DNA of 64,000 nucleotides from Chitinibacter fontanus (GCF_013423785.1 NZ_CP058952.1:1887665-1951664), one strand, 5' to 3'; positions 51,243 to 60,839 are shown, counted from the first letter of the stretch. Program-made: numbers and translations. Notes: generated from the sequence alone by a model not told the origin.

Positions 51243-53948
51243 ATGAAACCTCTAGGAAAATTGAGCTCTATTGCGCTCGCCTGCCTGATGGCGTGGCATC
51301 CGCTTAGCCAAGCCGCGGGCAAGTTAGTAATTAGCCAAGTGTACGGTGGTGGTGGTAATACTGGTGCGACCTATAAAAATGATTTTATTGAGTTATTCAA
51401 TGCAGGTGATGCCGCGATTTCGGTCAATGGCTGGAGTGTGCAATATGCGTCTGCCACAGGCACCAGTTGGCAAAAAACCAATCTAAGCGGTGATGTAAAA
51501 CCCGGGCAATACCTGTTGGTACAGCAAGCTGCAGGTCTGGGTGGCACACAGAGCTTACCTAGTCCAGATGTGCAAGGTTCCTTGCTATTAGGGGCCACTG
51601 TGGGCAAAGTGGCGCTGGTAAGTAGTACTAGCATCCTGAACTGCGGCACTAGCTGTGTAAGCGCGGCTGGGGTCGAAGACTTCGTAGGTTTTGGTGCCAC
51701 AGCCAGCCAATTTGAAGGTAAAGCACCTACTGCTGCACCATCAAACACCACAGCGATCGTGCGCAATAATGCAGGTTGCAGTGATAGCAATCAAAACGGC
51801 GATGATTTTACACCTGCCGCGCCCACCCCCCGCAATTCAAGTAGCCCAATCGCGCTATGTTCGGCGGTAGGGCCTTTACCGCCAGACGGTAATACTGGGG
51901 GCAACCCAAGCCCGACAGTGGTTCGTATTCATGACATTCAAGGCAGCAAACACCGCTCTAGCTACGAAGGTAAAACAGTCGCAAATGTACCCGGCATCGT
52001 GACCTTGCTATCAAGTACCGGTTTCTTTATGCAAGACCCGCAGCCGGACAATAACCCCCTTACTTCGGAAGGTATTTTTGTATACCTAGGTGCAAAACCG
52101 ACGCTGCAAGTCGGCGATGCGGTGGAAGTGAGTGGCATAGTAAAAGAGTTCCGCCCTGGCGGTACGGGCGGTAGCAATAACTTGACGACGACGCAACTGG
52201 TCGCCAATGGTGCCGGCCAAATCAACAAATTAAGTAGTGGTAATGCGCTACCGCCCGCCATCGTGCTCGACAGTAAAGTGCCAACGCAAACCATCTGGCA
52301 AGGGCTGGGCACCGATGTTGAGGCGGCCAATAGCTTGGATTTAACTAATGGCCTCGATTATTTCGAAAGCCTTGAAGCCATGCGCGTGCAGCTTAATGGT
52401 GCGCAAGTCGTTGGCCCGACCCGTTACAAAACCAACGAAACCCCTGTGGTGGCAAATTATCGGGCTGGCGCGCAATTGCCCAGCCCACGCGGTGGGGTCG
52501 TCATTAGTGCCGATAATAGCAACCCGCAACGCTTGATCTTAGCGAATGGTGCAGTTCAGGTCCCTGTGGCTAACGTGGGGGATTCATTTCAGACTGCAAT
52601 TGGCGTAGTGGATTACAACTTTGCCAATTTCCAATTGTTGGCGACTGAATTAAGCCCGTTGGTACAGGCAGGCTTGCAACCAGAAACGACTCGGCCCGCC
52701 CGCAACGATGAGTTATCGCTCGGCTCATTTAATGTGGAAAATCTGGATCCGAGTGATGGTGCGCCAAAGTTCGCACGGCTTGCTAAGCAAATTGTCACTA
52801 ATCTGCAGGCGCCAGACATTGTTGGCCTGATGGAGATTCAGGATAGCAATGGCGCTACAGAGGATGCAGTGGTTAGCCCTGCGGTAACTATGAATCAGTT
52901 AATTGGCGCCATTCGTACTGCGGGTGGCCCTGCCTATGACTATCGCCAGATCGATCCTGCCGCGAAACAAGATGGTGGCGAGCCGGGCGGCAATATCCGC
53001 CAGGTATTTTTGTACAACCCAGCCCGCGTGCAATTTATTGATCGAGCAGGTGGGTCGGCTTTGAGTAGCACCACGGTACAAGCTTGCGCAGAGTTGGCAT
53101 GTTTAAGTGCAAGCCCTGGTCGGATTGACCCGACAAATGCTGCATTTGCCAGCAGTCGCAAGCCCTTAGCGGCAGAGTTTATGTTTAACGGGCATAAATT
53201 ATTTGTGATTGCGAACCACTTTAATTCAAAAGGTGGTGATCAACCGCTACGTGGTCACTTTCAGCCGCCACAGCTCAACTCCGAAGGTCAGCGCAATCAG
53301 CAAGCGGAGGTGGTTGCTGATTTTGTTGGCCAAATCCGTAGCCTGAACCCAAATGCCAAAATTGCAGTGCTGGGTGATTTGAACGACTACCAATTCTCAA
53401 AACCACTTGCCAAGCTCAAAGCAGCCGGGCTGATCGATCTGGTGGAAACACTGCCAGAAAACGAACGTTATACCTATGTTTATGAAGGGAATAGCCAAGT
53501 ACTCGATCATATTCTGGCTAGTGAGCCACTGAGTCGCGTGGCTGATTACGACGTGGTGCATGTTAATTCGGAGTTTGCGGATCAAGCCAGCGATCATGAG
53601 CCAGAAGTTGCACGCTTTAATTTGCCCGCTAGCTATGTCGATTTAAGCCGCAATTTTGCGCAGCAAAAAACGGGTTTGACTTACAACCTGCAAAGTAAAG
53701 CCTACACCGGTACGTTGTCCTTGACGGCTAATACCGCGATTAATGGCCAATTACTGGTCTTGATCAATGGCTTGCCAGCAGGTGTGACTTTGCTTAATGC
53801 CCAAGGCTACCTCAATGGCGTGCCTTATCTGCTGCTCAATAACCCAGCAGCGGCCAGTAAAGTGGCGTTGCCATTACAAATTAATAATCCCGCCAAAGTG
53901 GCGCTGAGCTACAGCGCAAGCATTTTGCAAGCCCAAATCAATTACTAA
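51243..53948 (+). CDS. ExeM/NucH-family extracellular endonuclease
   Basis: A 901-residue secreted nuclease. A signal peptide (ends near SQAAG) is followed by a lamin-tail-type domain (about 25-150: L-V-I-S-Q-V-Y-G-G-G-G-N, N-D-F-I-E-L-F-N-A-G), a beta-rich OB-like region (about 220-460) and the endonuclease domain (about 490-790) with S-F-N-V-E-N-L-D, G-L-M-E-I-Q-D, A-N-H-F-N-S-K-G-G-D, L-G-D-L-N-D-Y and A-S-D-H-E-P. The last 100 residues form another sandwich. ExeM/NucH enzymes degrade extracellular DNA for phosphate and biofilm turnover; a Pho-like site lies upstream. The PEP-CTERM gene follows 18 bases later. Confidence 0.9.
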   Translation: MKPLGKLSSIALACLMAWHPLSQAAGKLVISQVYGGGGNTGATYKNDFIELFNAGDAAISVNGWSVQYASATGTSWQKTNLSGDVKPGQYLLVQQAAGLGGTQSLPSPDVQGSLLLGATVGKVALVSSTSILNCGTSCVSAAGVEDFVGFGATASQFEGKAPTAAPSNTTAIVRNNAGCSDSNQNGDDFTPAAPTPRNSSSPIALCSAVGPLPPDGNTGGNPSPTVVRIHDIQGSKHRSSYEGKTVANVPGIVTLLSSTGFFMQDPQPDNNPLTSEGIFVYLGAKPTLQVGDAVEVSGIVKEFRPGGTGGSNNLTTTQLVANGAGQINKLSSGNALPPAIVLDSKVPTQTIWQGLGTDVEAANSLDLTNGLDYFESLEAMRVQLNGAQVVGPTRYKTNETPVVANYRAGAQLPSPRGGVVISADNSNPQRLILANGAVQVPVANVGDSFQTAIGVVDYNFANFQLLATELSPLVQAGLQPETTRPARNDELSLGSFNVENLDPSDGAPKFARLAKQIVTNLQAPDIVGLMEIQDSNGATEDAVVSPAVTMNQLIGAIRTAGGPAYDYRQIDPAAKQDGGEPGGNIRQVFLYNPARVQFIDRAGGSALSSTTVQACAELACLSASPGRIDPTNAAFASSRKPLAAEFMFNGHKLFVIANHFNSKGGDQPLRGHFQPPQLNSEGQRNQQAEVVADFVGQIRSLNPNAKIAVLGDLNDYQFSKPLAKLKAAGLIDLVETLPENERYTYVYEGNSQVLDHILASEPLSRVADYDVVHVNSEFADQASDHEPEVARFNLPASYVDLSRNFAQQKTGLTYNLQSKAYTGTLSLTANTAINGQLLVLINGLPAGVTLLNAQGYLNGVPYLLLNNPAAASKVALPLQINNPAKVALSYSASILQAQINY

Positions 53949-53966
53949 TTCGGAAGGACCAAGATA

Positions 53967-54557
53967 ATGAAGTTCTGGAAAAAAACAACGCTAGCATTGG
54001 CGCTGCTCTGTGCCACAGCCATGGCACACGCAACGGCATATCGGGTGGAAGTGGATACCCAAAGTGTGGAGCAGCACAGTGGTTTTGTGTATTTCAGTTT
54101 AGGCAGTTTGCTCGGCTCGCCCAATATTGCAGCAACCATTAGCCAATTGCGCGGCTGGCAAGTGCTTGGTGCGGTTGATCAGCAAGATGGTGCGGTGGCG
54201 GGTGGGCTCACATCCCAACTGACACTGAGCAACCAAAATAATAGTGCCAGCAGCTATCTGGCCCAATCAGTGATTTTTGGCAAAAAATTGAGTTTCGTGG
54301 TTGATTTTAGCGGTGACTGGGCTGGCCAGCCTAGTGCAGATGGCACTAGTTTTTCAGCCCAATTATTAGATAAAAATTACGATACCGTACTGGGGAATGC
54401 GTCAGGAAGTATTTTCCAGATTGACTCCGCGGCCAATACCCCTTTGCGGTTTCAGGCAGCAGGTAATGTGCAAGTCGCCCCAGTACCTGAGCCGGAAACT
54501 TATGCCTTACTAGGCCTAGGTTTGGTTGCTTTGGTGCTGCGTCGTAAACGTCACTAA
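53967..54557 (+). CDS. PEP-CTERM sorting-domain protein
   Basis: A 196-residue protein with a signal peptide (L-A-L-A-L-L-C-A-T-A-M-A-H-A). The middle is beta-rich with N-N-S-A-S-S-Y and F-V-V-D-F-S-G-D-W. The C-terminus V-P-E-P-E-T-Y-A-L-L-G-L-G-L-V-A-L-V-L-R-R-K-R is a complete PEP-CTERM tail: Pro-Glu-Pro motif, helix, basic end. Such proteins are cut and attached by exosortase in exopolysaccharide-producing bacteria. It is probably co-transcribed with the nuclease gene. Confidence 0.87.
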   Translation: MKFWKKTTLALALLCATAMAHATAYRVEVDTQSVEQHSGFVYFSLGSLLGSPNIAATISQLRGWQVLGAVDQQDGAVAGGLTSQLTLSNQNNSASSYLAQSVIFGKKLSFVVDFSGDWAGQPSADGTSFSAQLLDKNYDTVLGNASGSIFQIDSAANTPLRFQAAGNVQVAPVPEPETYALLGLGLVALVLRRKRH

Positions 54558-54761
54558 GCTTACAAGCGTCCCCTCTTCCTTTGCGAATTGCTAGTGGCAG
54601 GGGTAGAGGGGGGTAACGAGCTAGAAACCCAGTAAAAATGTAGTCTGTAGAGCTATGGCTACATTCACAGTCTGAGCTTAGCTTGTACAATTTGTAATGG
54701 TTTTGACTCAAATGCCTGATATATTACGTTGTATTGTTTCACAAATGGTCAGGTTGAAATC

Positions 54762-55022
54762 ATGAAATTATCAGTATTTTGGGCTTCATCTGTCTTGCTA
54801 GCCGGCGTGGCACAGGCAGAAGTAATTCATGTGCCAGATCATTTATTAGTGCGCCACAACTTCCAAAAAATGAGCAGTGATCAGCCTAATCTTCCTGTTC
54901 TTGCTGCGGCGACAGTGAGCCCGGCGCGAGCAGCATCCATTGCGGTAAAACCCGAATTGTTTGGTTTGATTGGCGTTGGTATGGTTGGTCTGGTAACGCG
55001 TCGTCGTAAGCGTTTGTTTTAA
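54762..55022 (+). CDS. minimal PEP-CTERM-like protein
   Basis: Eighty-six residues: a signal peptide (MKLSVFWASSVLLAGVAQA), only about 40 residues of mature chain (V-I-H-V-P-D-H-L-L-V-R-H-N-F) and a sorting-like tail (K-P-E-L-F-G-L-I-G-V-G-M-V-G-L-V-T-R-R-R-K-R). The Pro-Glu-Pro is reduced to Lys-Pro-Glu, so recognition by exosortase is uncertain. It lies 204 bases after the full PEP-CTERM gene. The mature part is almost too short for an enzyme; a structural or signalling role is possible. The intervening bases hold a CCCCTCT/AGAGGGG hairpin and no gene. Confidence 0.7.
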   Translation: MKLSVFWASSVLLAGVAQAEVIHVPDHLLVRHNFQKMSSDQPNLPVLAAATVSPARAASIAVKPELFGLIGVGMVGLVTRRRKRLF

Positions 55023-55210
55023 GCCACGCGAACTAGTAGCTGGGCGTTTAAGTCTAGCTAAGCATCGCAAGCTGGGCTTTGAGTGCTAAGATGCGCGAAA
55101 TCAGTGCCAATCACGCATCGATTTGAACACCGTCAATCACATTCAGTTGGTTACGGTGATGAATCTGATAAAATGCGCGCTAGCAAAACCCTCTTTGACG
55201 AGCTTGATCG

Positions 55211-55636
55211 ATGAACACCCCTGAAAAAAAACCGACTTCCACACCTACCACTTTTGGCATGTTGAAGGATTTGCAAAAGCAATTTGCGGTATTTCGTGAC
55301 TGTCTGCCTCTCGCCATCGGGATTGATAAACAGGTCATTGCCCAATTACCGGAAGTAAACCGTCGCATTTTGCGCAGCGCGTTGGCAATGCATACGCGCT
55401 CAGTGCGTTATTTGAAAGTAATGCAAAACGCCACCGAACGCGTCAATCTGGACGGCAGTAAAGCCGACGCAGTGACCGAAGAGCAGCGCACCTTTGCGGC
55501 GACCAGCTTGCACGAGCACTTCAAGAAAGCCGCTAATGAGCGTAAAGCCCAGCAAGCCGCTGAAGCAGCTGCCGAAGCTGAACGCCAGCGCGCAGAAAAA
55601 CTCAATCAGCTTGCACAAAAATTCTCGCGTAATTAA
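55211..55636 (+). CDS. ProQ/FinO-family RNA chaperone
   Basis: A 141-residue protein. The FinO-like fold begins near residue 20 (L-Q-K-Q-F-A-V-F-R-D-C-L-P-L-A-I-G-I) and includes R-R-I-L-R-S-A-L-A-M-H-T-R-S-V-R-Y-L. The Ala/Glu/Gln-rich last 45 residues form a charged helix. Members bind structured RNA and influence sRNA-mRNA pairing. Single gene. Confidence 0.87.
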   Translation: MNTPEKKPTSTPTTFGMLKDLQKQFAVFRDCLPLAIGIDKQVIAQLPEVNRRILRSALAMHTRSVRYLKVMQNATERVNLDGSKADAVTEEQRTFAATSLHEHFKKAANERKAQQAAEAAAEAERQRAEKLNQLAQKFSRN

Positions 55637-55729
55637 GCCTGCACTTTAGCCCCAAATACTATTTTAAAGTACTTGGGGCTGCGTCGTTCTTGAGCTAAAG
55701 TCACTCTATTGTCATGAGAGGGGTGAGTG

Positions 55730-56305
55730 ATGCGACTACTCGCGTTGATAGGCTGTTTGCTGCTAGGCCCGATCTGGGCGCAGGAATTGCCAAACTTCCC
55801 CCCGATTAGCGTGCAGGCCACTGAGCGTGACGGTCATGTTTTACTCTCAGCACAATTTTCAGCGCCGGTTTCCCAAGCGCAGGCCTTTAGTGTCCTCACC
55901 GATTTTGATCATATGGCCGAATTCATGCCCAATATGAGTTCGAGTAAAGTGATTTCGCGTGTGGCGCAACGTTTAATGGTCCGCCAGCAAGGGGCTTTAT
56001 CGCTGGGTTTGTTTACGCTGGCACTCGACTCTGAGCGTGAGATTGAAGTGCACCAGATGGACGAAATCATTGCCCGTTCGCTCAATGCCAGTCAAGGGCC
56101 GTTTAGTAGCAAGATGCTGCTACAGGGTCAGGAAAAAGAGACTTTGATGTCGTATCAGGCCGATTGGCAGCCGAAATCAGCTTTTTTGGCGGGCTTAGGC
56201 AAAAGTTATCTGCAAGAGCAAGTCGTGCAGCAATTTACCGCGATGCAAAAAGAAATGATCCGGCGCAGCAAAATCCGCTTAGCTTCTGCACCGCAAGGAA
56301 TGTGA
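55730..56305 (+). CDS. secreted SRPBCC-fold protein
   Basis: About 191 residues with a signal peptide (MRLLALIGCLLLGPIWA). The START-like domain has A-F-S-V-L-T-D-F-D-H-M-A-E-F-M-P-N-M-S-S-S-K-V and closes with a long helix (F-T-A-M-Q-K-E-M-I-R-R-S-K). It may bind a lipid or aromatic ligand in the periplasm; no substrate is known. GAGAGGGG lies before the ATG at 55730. It converges with tRNA-Phe across a shared hairpin. Confidence 0.77.
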   Translation: MRLLALIGCLLLGPIWAQELPNFPPISVQATERDGHVLLSAQFSAPVSQAQAFSVLTDFDHMAEFMPNMSSSKVISRVAQRLMVRQQGALSLGLFTLALDSEREIEVHQMDEIIARSLNASQGPFSSKMLLQGQEKETLMSYQADWQPKSAFLAGLGKSYLQEQVVQQFTAMQKEMIRRSKIRLASAPQGM

Positions 56306-56322
56306 TTCTTACGCCGAAATGC

Positions 56323-56349
56323 AAAAAGCCACCCGAAGGTGGCTTTTTT
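56323..56349. terminator. bidirectional terminator between SRPBCC and tRNA-Phe
   Basis: AAAAAGCCACC and GGTGGCTTTTTT pair around CGAA, with T-runs on both strands. Confidence 0.85.
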
Positions 56350-56355
56350 ATATTC

Positions 56356-56431
56356 TGGTGGCCAATCGCGGAATCGAACCACGGACACGCGGATTTTCAA
56401 TCCGCTGCTCTACCAACTGAGCTAATTGGCC
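56356..56431 (-). tRNA. tRNA-Phe (GAA)
   Basis: On the minus strand the 76-base cloverleaf begins GGCCAATTAGCTCAG and ends in CCA. The anticodon stem GCGGATT/AATCCGC exposes GAA. The T arm GTGGTTCGATTCC is normal. The CCA is encoded. Confidence 0.95.
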
Positions 56432-56585
56432 AGTGACTTGATTGCTCAGTCACAAGGGTTGCTATTAAAGCCGATTGCGCTGCCTACGTCAAGCGTGATC
56501 TGCAGATTGCGCGCCGAACGGTGGCGAAGTTGCAACAGTATTGGCTGTCTGTGGCTTGGCAAGGGCTAATATTGACATGCAACTT

Positions 56586-56640
56586 TGGGGGTATTGCTCA
56601 GTCAAATAGTATTCGACTGGGCTTGATGAATATACCCAAG
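56586..56640. repeat. dispersed GGTAT hairpin element, copy e
   Basis: TTGGGGGTATT pairs with AATATACCCAA, and GCTCAGTC with GACTGGGC inside. It is the largest feature in the gene-free 56432-56686 stretch. Confidence 0.65.
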
Positions 56641-56686
56641 TTTTATTGACGTAGCCCAGTATTTACCTAGCTTGAGGGAGGACACA

Positions 56687-57100
56687 ATGGAAGCTTTACC
56701 GCCAATTACAATTTCAACACTCGATGCCGCGCGCTTGGAAAAACTGTTGGCGCGTCAGAGTGCGCATCACGTTGTTAATCTTGCCGCGCTGGAAAATGAG
56801 CTGGCCCGTGCTACGGTGCTAGCGCCTGAGGCAATGCCTGCTGATGTGGTCACGATGCGTTCACGGGTACTGTTTGAGATCTTGCCGGCGGGGCGTGATT
56901 TTGAGCTGACGCTGTGCTACCCGGACGAAGTGGATGGCCGCGCTGAGCAGGTGTCTATTTTGGCGCCGATTGGTTCGGCTATTTTAGGTTTGTCGGTCGG
57001 GCAGGAAATTACTTGGCCCGCGCCGGGCGGGGCGCAATTGCGGGTGCGCATTAAGGCCGTAAGTTGGCAGCCAGAGCGAGCGGGAATGTTCCTTATGTAA
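56687..57100 (+). CDS. rnk: nucleoside diphosphate kinase regulator Rnk
   Basis: About 137 residues. A short N-terminal coiled-coil is followed by a GreA/GreB-type C-terminal domain with R-S-R-V-L-F-E, I-L-A-P-I-G-S-A-I-L-G-L and P-G-G-A-Q-L-R-V. Rnk binds RNA polymerase but lacks the Gre cleavage tip. GGGAGG precedes the ATG at 56687. It is a single gene closed by a terminator. Confidence 0.85.
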   Translation: MEALPPITISTLDAARLEKLLARQSAHHVVNLAALENELARATVLAPEAMPADVVTMRSRVLFEILPAGRDFELTLCYPDEVDGRAEQVSILAPIGSAILGLSVGQEITWPAPGGAQLRVRIKAVSWQPERAGMFLM

Positions 57101-57132
57101 GCTGTGGCGCGGTAGCGGTTGTGTGTTTGCTT

Positions 57133-57153
57133 AGCCCCGGATGGGGCTTTTTT
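57133..57153 (+). terminator. terminator after rnk
   Basis: AGCCCC and GGGGCT pair around GGAT, with six T. Confidence 0.85.
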
Positions 57154-57229
57154 GTTGTTTGCAGCGCTTTGGCATGTTCGGCAGGGAAGATTTGATTATG
57201 ATAAAGCCTTTGCTTTTTGTGCCTGAGAT

Positions 57230-58168
57230 ATGCCGACGTTAACCCCCTCCCAAATTTGGGACTGGCTACAGCAGCAGCCTAGTCTGACTGAACTGGCAGA
57301 AGCGCAACCCGCATTATGGCAGCAGGTACGTGGCGAATTGGCGGATGTCTATGCGCGACGTGATCCGGCTGAGCTAAAGCAACTGGTTACACAGGCCAGT
57401 GTGCGGATGGCGCCTGATGCGCGTTTTTTAAGCGGCGAGCGTAGTGGACGAGCATTTGAACTATTTGTGACCGAGCAGTTGCGCAAGCGCATGACCGAGC
57501 TGGCCTTGCGCCAATATGCTTTTTCCACCGCCACTGGCGTGAAATCCGGCAAGGTGCGATTTAATTTAATCAATGGCTTGCTGGCACAAAAACTCCTCTT
57601 TGAACGTGATCTAGTACGCAAACCGGTTTCGATGCGAGCTTTTAGGCTGATCTGGCCTTTGCTATGGCAAAAGCAGCTGTTGATGCCCTTGGTGGAAAAG
57701 CGAGGAATTTGGTGTTTTTACAGCCGCGAGTTGATTGTGGGTTTGGCGGCCTTGATCGGTCAGCGCAGAGTAGTTGAGGTTGGGGCTGGCGATGGCACTT
57801 TAAGTCGCTTCTTGGCGCAGCAAGGCGTGGATATCACGCCCACTGACGACTATAGCTGGGAAAAAGTCGTGGCTTACCCCGCCGAGGTACAGCGATGTGA
57901 TGCCATTGCCGCGATTCAGCGCTTTCACCCGCAGGTGGTAATTTGTAGTTGGCCGCCGACCAATAATCACTTTGAGCGACAAATTTTCCGGCAGCGTGGT
58001 GTCGAGAGCTATATCGTGATTGGCAGCCGTTCGCGTTTTCTAACGGGTAATTGGCATGATTATGAAGCCCAAACGCATTTCAACTGGCAAGAGCTGCCCG
58101 AATTGAGTCGCTTGATCTTGCCGCCTGAGTTACAGGCTGGTGTATGGGTATTTAATCGCAAGCATTGA
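57230..58168 (+). CDS. SAM-dependent methyltransferase-like protein
   Basis: A 312-residue protein. The first 160 residues are helical (E-L-A-D-V-Y-A-R-R-D-P-A-E-L-K-Q-L, Y-A-F-S-T-A-T-G-V-K-S-G) and of unknown fold. From about 175, R-R-V-V-E-V-G-A-G-D-G-T-L-S-R-F-L is the SAM-binding loop of a class I methyltransferase; later blocks V-I-C-S-W-P-P and Y-I-V-I-G-S-R continue the fold. Substrate unknown. Single gene. Confidence 0.75.
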   Translation: MPTLTPSQIWDWLQQQPSLTELAEAQPALWQQVRGELADVYARRDPAELKQLVTQASVRMAPDARFLSGERSGRAFELFVTEQLRKRMTELALRQYAFSTATGVKSGKVRFNLINGLLAQKLLFERDLVRKPVSMRAFRLIWPLLWQKQLLMPLVEKRGIWCFYSRELIVGLAALIGQRRVVEVGAGDGTLSRFLAQQGVDITPTDDYSWEKVVAYPAEVQRCDAIAAIQRFHPQVVICSWPPTNNHFERQIFRQRGVESYIVIGSRSRFLTGNWHDYEAQTHFNWQELPELSRLILPPELQAGVWVFNRKH

Positions 58169-58187
58169 TTAATAAGCTCTTTGATTG

Positions 58188-58206
58188 AATACATGGAGCA
58201 TGTATT
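58188..58206. repeat. 8-bp inverted repeat after the methyltransferase gene
   Basis: AATACATG and CATGTATT are perfect arms with a 3-base spacer. Possible protein site; no T-run. The rest of 58169-58376 holds nothing clear. Confidence 0.4.
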
Positions 58207-58376
58207 GGCTGGTACTTAAATGTTTGTGCTCAATCAGCACAGGTTAGTTGTTAGTGCGGCTACGCCTCTGACTGGTTTTGGTAATAATGCGGGCTTAGAG
58301 TGGGGATATTTCACTGCTGGCTTATTTATCCATCATGCAAAATCATCACATCGATGCCACGCATGAAGAGGTCAGT

Positions 58377-58526
58377 ATGAATGAAGCAATCTTGACGTTT
58401 GTGAATAAAAAAATGAGCGCAGGGCAGTCATTAGCACAAGCTGTGCATGAGGCTGAGCTTGAATTTAACCTCAGCCAGACACTCGTTTACCTATCCATTA
58501 TTCAAGCTGAACGGCGGTTGATGTAA
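58377..58526 (+). CDS. small helical protein
   Basis: A 49-residue protein starting MNEAILTFVNKKMSAGQSLA. GAGGTC lies just before the ATG at 58377; an earlier ATG at 58335 has no ribosome site. Most of it should be two helices, the second ending S-I-I-Q-A-E-R-R-L. Not recognised. It converges with the zinc-ribbon gene. Confidence 0.55.
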   Translation: MNEAILTFVNKKMSAGQSLAQAVHEAELEFNLSQTLVYLSIIQAERRLM

Positions 58527-58528
58527 TG

Positions 58529-59335
58529 CTATCGCCGGTCTCGCCAGATCCAGCCGGCTGCCGTGCCGACCAGCAGCAAAGCTACCGGCCAGCTCCAGCC
58601 CAGAATAAACCAGAGTAGGGTGCTCAACACAGCGCCCACGGCCCAAGGGGGCAAGTGGCCTGTGCCTGGTTTTTCACGCCGATGCTGACGGAGGATGTGC
58701 TCGGCCATCTCCGGGTTTGCGCCATCTGAAGAATCCGCATATAGAGCGGTGTCACCTTCATTGCGGGGGCGAACAGGGGCAACATTGCCATTGGCTTGGT
58801 CGATGCGTACACGGCGGGCTTCCTCTGCTTCAATGTGATGCTGGCCACCAGCTTCCATCCATTCCGCCAAAATAGTAAATTCCCCGCTATCGAGCCAAAC
58901 GCCATGAAGTTTGCACTCGTCAACAATCACCCGAATATATTGGCTAAAGGCCTGCCGATTCATCATCGTATGACAGGTGGGGCAGGGTTTGTAGCGTACC
59001 GCTTCTGGTTTGACGCGCTGCGCGAGAATTTGCTCTAGCCGCGCATGGTTGATTTCACGTACTTGTGCGGCGACTTGGTCAAGAGCGATTTGCAGTGCGC
59101 CAGGGGCAAAATGCAGGCCATTGCAACTTGGACAATGCCCTACGGTCACTTTTAGTTTTGCGCCCAAAGCGAGCAATCGTAATGGCCCGCACTGATTGGG
59201 GCAGGCCAATTCGCTACGCTCTGCCAGTAGTTTGAAATCGCGGATTGCCAGCAGATCGACTGCATTGTGTAAGCCGCAAAACCCACAGACCAGAGCATCG
59301 ACCGCCAATGGGGCGCCACAGCCGCTGCAATTCAT
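58529..59335 (-). CDS. zinc-ribbon (zf-TFIIB-type) protein with C-terminal membrane helices
   Basis: A 268-residue protein. Pairs C-x-x-C at the start (M-N-C-S-G-C-G-A-P, V-C-G-F-C-G) form one ribbon; C-P-S-C-N-G-L and C-P-T-C-H with V-D-E-C-K-L-H-G-V-W-L-D form TFIIB-like units. A basic linker and two hydrophobic helices follow (W-A-V-G-A-V-L-S-T-L-L-W-F-I-L and W-P-V-A-L-L-L-V-G-T-A). It is probably a membrane-anchored metal-binding protein of unknown role. Confidence 0.75.
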   Translation of the reverse strand: MNCSGCGAPLAVDALVCGFCGLHNAVDLLAIRDFKLLAERSELACPNQCGPLRLLALGAKLKVTVGHCPSCNGLHFAPGALQIALDQVAAQVREINHARLEQILAQRVKPEAVRYKPCPTCHTMMNRQAFSQYIRVIVDECKLHGVWLDSGEFTILAEWMEAGGQHHIEAEEARRVRIDQANGNVAPVRPRNEGDTALYADSSDGANPEMAEHILRQHRREKPGTGHLPPWAVGAVLSTLLWFILGWSWPVALLLVGTAAGWIWRDRR

Positions 59336-59538
59336 CGCTTAAAATTTCCGCAAATAGGCTGAGCTTATGCGTTTCGTAGCGTGCTGCGTAGTGGTAAAGC
59401 GGGCGTGTTGCCGCTTAGCGACAGCGCGCTAATGCTGCGCATAAGGCGTATCCCTAGAGCGGGCAAAACTTTGCGCGCGCGCAAATTCTTACAGTTTGAC
59501 TGGGGGTAGGCTGAATGCACCTTTTTTGGGAGCAAATC

Positions 59539-60690
59539 ATGACAACAACAGCTTTTTTTATTCCTAGTGTGAATTTGATGGGGGCCGGATGTTTGGCTGA
59601 TGCAGCCAAAACGATGCAAGGTTATGGCTATCAAAAAGCCTTAATCGTTACCGATGCGCCCTTGGTAAAAATTGGTGTCGTGCAGCGCGTGACTGATTTA
59701 TTAAATGCGCAAGGCATTGCCACCGTGGTGTTTGATGCGGTTCAGCCTAATCCAACCACCGGTAATGTGGCTGCGGGCTTGGCGCTGCTCAAAGCCAATG
59801 GCTGTGACTGTGTGATTTCGCTCGGTGGCGGCTCGCCACACGATTGCGCCAAAGGTATTGCTCTGGTGGCGGTGAATGGCGGCGAAATCAAAGATTACGA
59901 AGGCTTAGATAAATCGGCTAAACCGCAGTTGCCGCTGATCGCAATCAATACCACTGCCGGTACAGCCAGCGAAATGACGCGCTTTTGCATTATCACCGAC
60001 GAATCTCGCCATGTAAAAATGGCCATCGTGGATAAACACACTACGCCGATTCTGTCAGTGAATGATCCTGAGCTGATGCTGCTCAAACCTGCTGGTTTGA
60101 CCGCAGCAACCGGTATGGACGCACTCACGCATGCCGTAGAAGCCTATGTTTCCACTGCCGCTACGCCGATTACTGATGCGTGTGCATTGAAAGCCGTTGA
60201 AATCATCAGCCAATCGCTCCGCCAAGCGGTGAAAAATGGCGACGACATCGTGGCGCGTGAGCAAATGGCGTATGCACAATTCTTGGCGGGAATGGCGTTT
60301 AACAATGCTTCGCTCGGCTATGTGCACGCGATGGCACACCAACTGGGCGGCTTCTACGATTTGCCACACGGCGTGTGCAATGCGATCCTGTTGCCGCATG
60401 TGCAGGCCTACAATAAGCAAGTGGCCGCCAAACGTTTGGGCGATATCGCGCGCGCCATGGGTGAAAGCACCGCAGGTTTGAGCGATAGCGCGGCTGCGGA
60501 TGTGTGTCTGGATGCGATTCGTACCTTGTCGGCGGATGTGGGTATTCCAAGTGGCGTAGCGCAATTGGGCGCGAAGGAAGAGGATATCCCAACGTTGGCT
60601 GCCAATGCTTTGAAAGACGCTTGCGGTTTGACCAACCCGAAGCAGCCTACGCTAGAGGAAGTATGCGCAATCTATCGCGCAGCCATGTAA
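59539..60690 (+). CDS. iron-containing alcohol dehydrogenase
   Basis: A 383-residue type III alcohol dehydrogenase. [10 protein letters not shown] binds NAD(P), and G-T-A-S-E-M-T-R is conserved. Iron ligands lie in [18 protein letters not shown] and L-P-H-G-V-C-N. It resembles Zymomonas AdhB and E. coli YiaY. Physiological substrate not certain. GGAG lies upstream of the ATG at 59539. Single gene. Confidence 0.9.
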   Translation: MTTTAFFIPSVNLMGAGCLADAAKTMQGYGYQKALIVTDAPLVKIGVVQRVTDLLNAQGIATVVFDAVQPNPTTGNVAAGLALLKANGCDCVISLGGGSPHDCAKGIALVAVNGGEIKDYEGLDKSAKPQLPLIAINTTAGTASEMTRFCIITDESRHVKMAIVDKHTTPILSVNDPELMLLKPAGLTAATGMDALTHAVEAYVSTAATPITDACALKAVEIISQSLRQAVKNGDDIVAREQMAYAQFLAGMAFNNASLGYVHAMAHQLGGFYDLPHGVCNAILLPHVQAYNKQVAAKRLGDIARAMGESTAGLSDSAAADVCLDAIRTLSADVGIPSGVAQLGAKEEDIPTLAANALKDACGLTNPKQPTLEEVCAIYRAAM

Positions 60691-60722
60691 GCAAGTTATT
60701 ACACGAGCATTGAGCTTTAAAA

Positions 60723-60749
60723 AACCAGAGCCGTAGGCTCTGGTTTTTT
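60723..60749 (+). terminator. terminator after Fe-ADH
   Basis: AACCAGAGCC and GGCTCTGGTT pair around GTA, followed by a T-run; the A-run on the other side makes it bidirectional. Confidence 0.88.
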
Positions 60750-60820
60750 ATTGGGCAACTGGTTTTGTGATAGATACTCCCTATTGGGTTGCTATCTATA
60801 ATCAATTTTATTTTGTTTTT

Positions 60821-60839
60821 GAGAATGATTATTATCTAG
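60821..60839. promoter_or_regulatory. possible Fur box before the DUF2061 gene
   Basis: GAGAATGATTATTATCTAG resembles the Fur consensus GATAATGATAATCATTATC in the first two hexamers, but less in the third. It is 35 bases before the start codon. Tentative. Confidence 0.3.
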
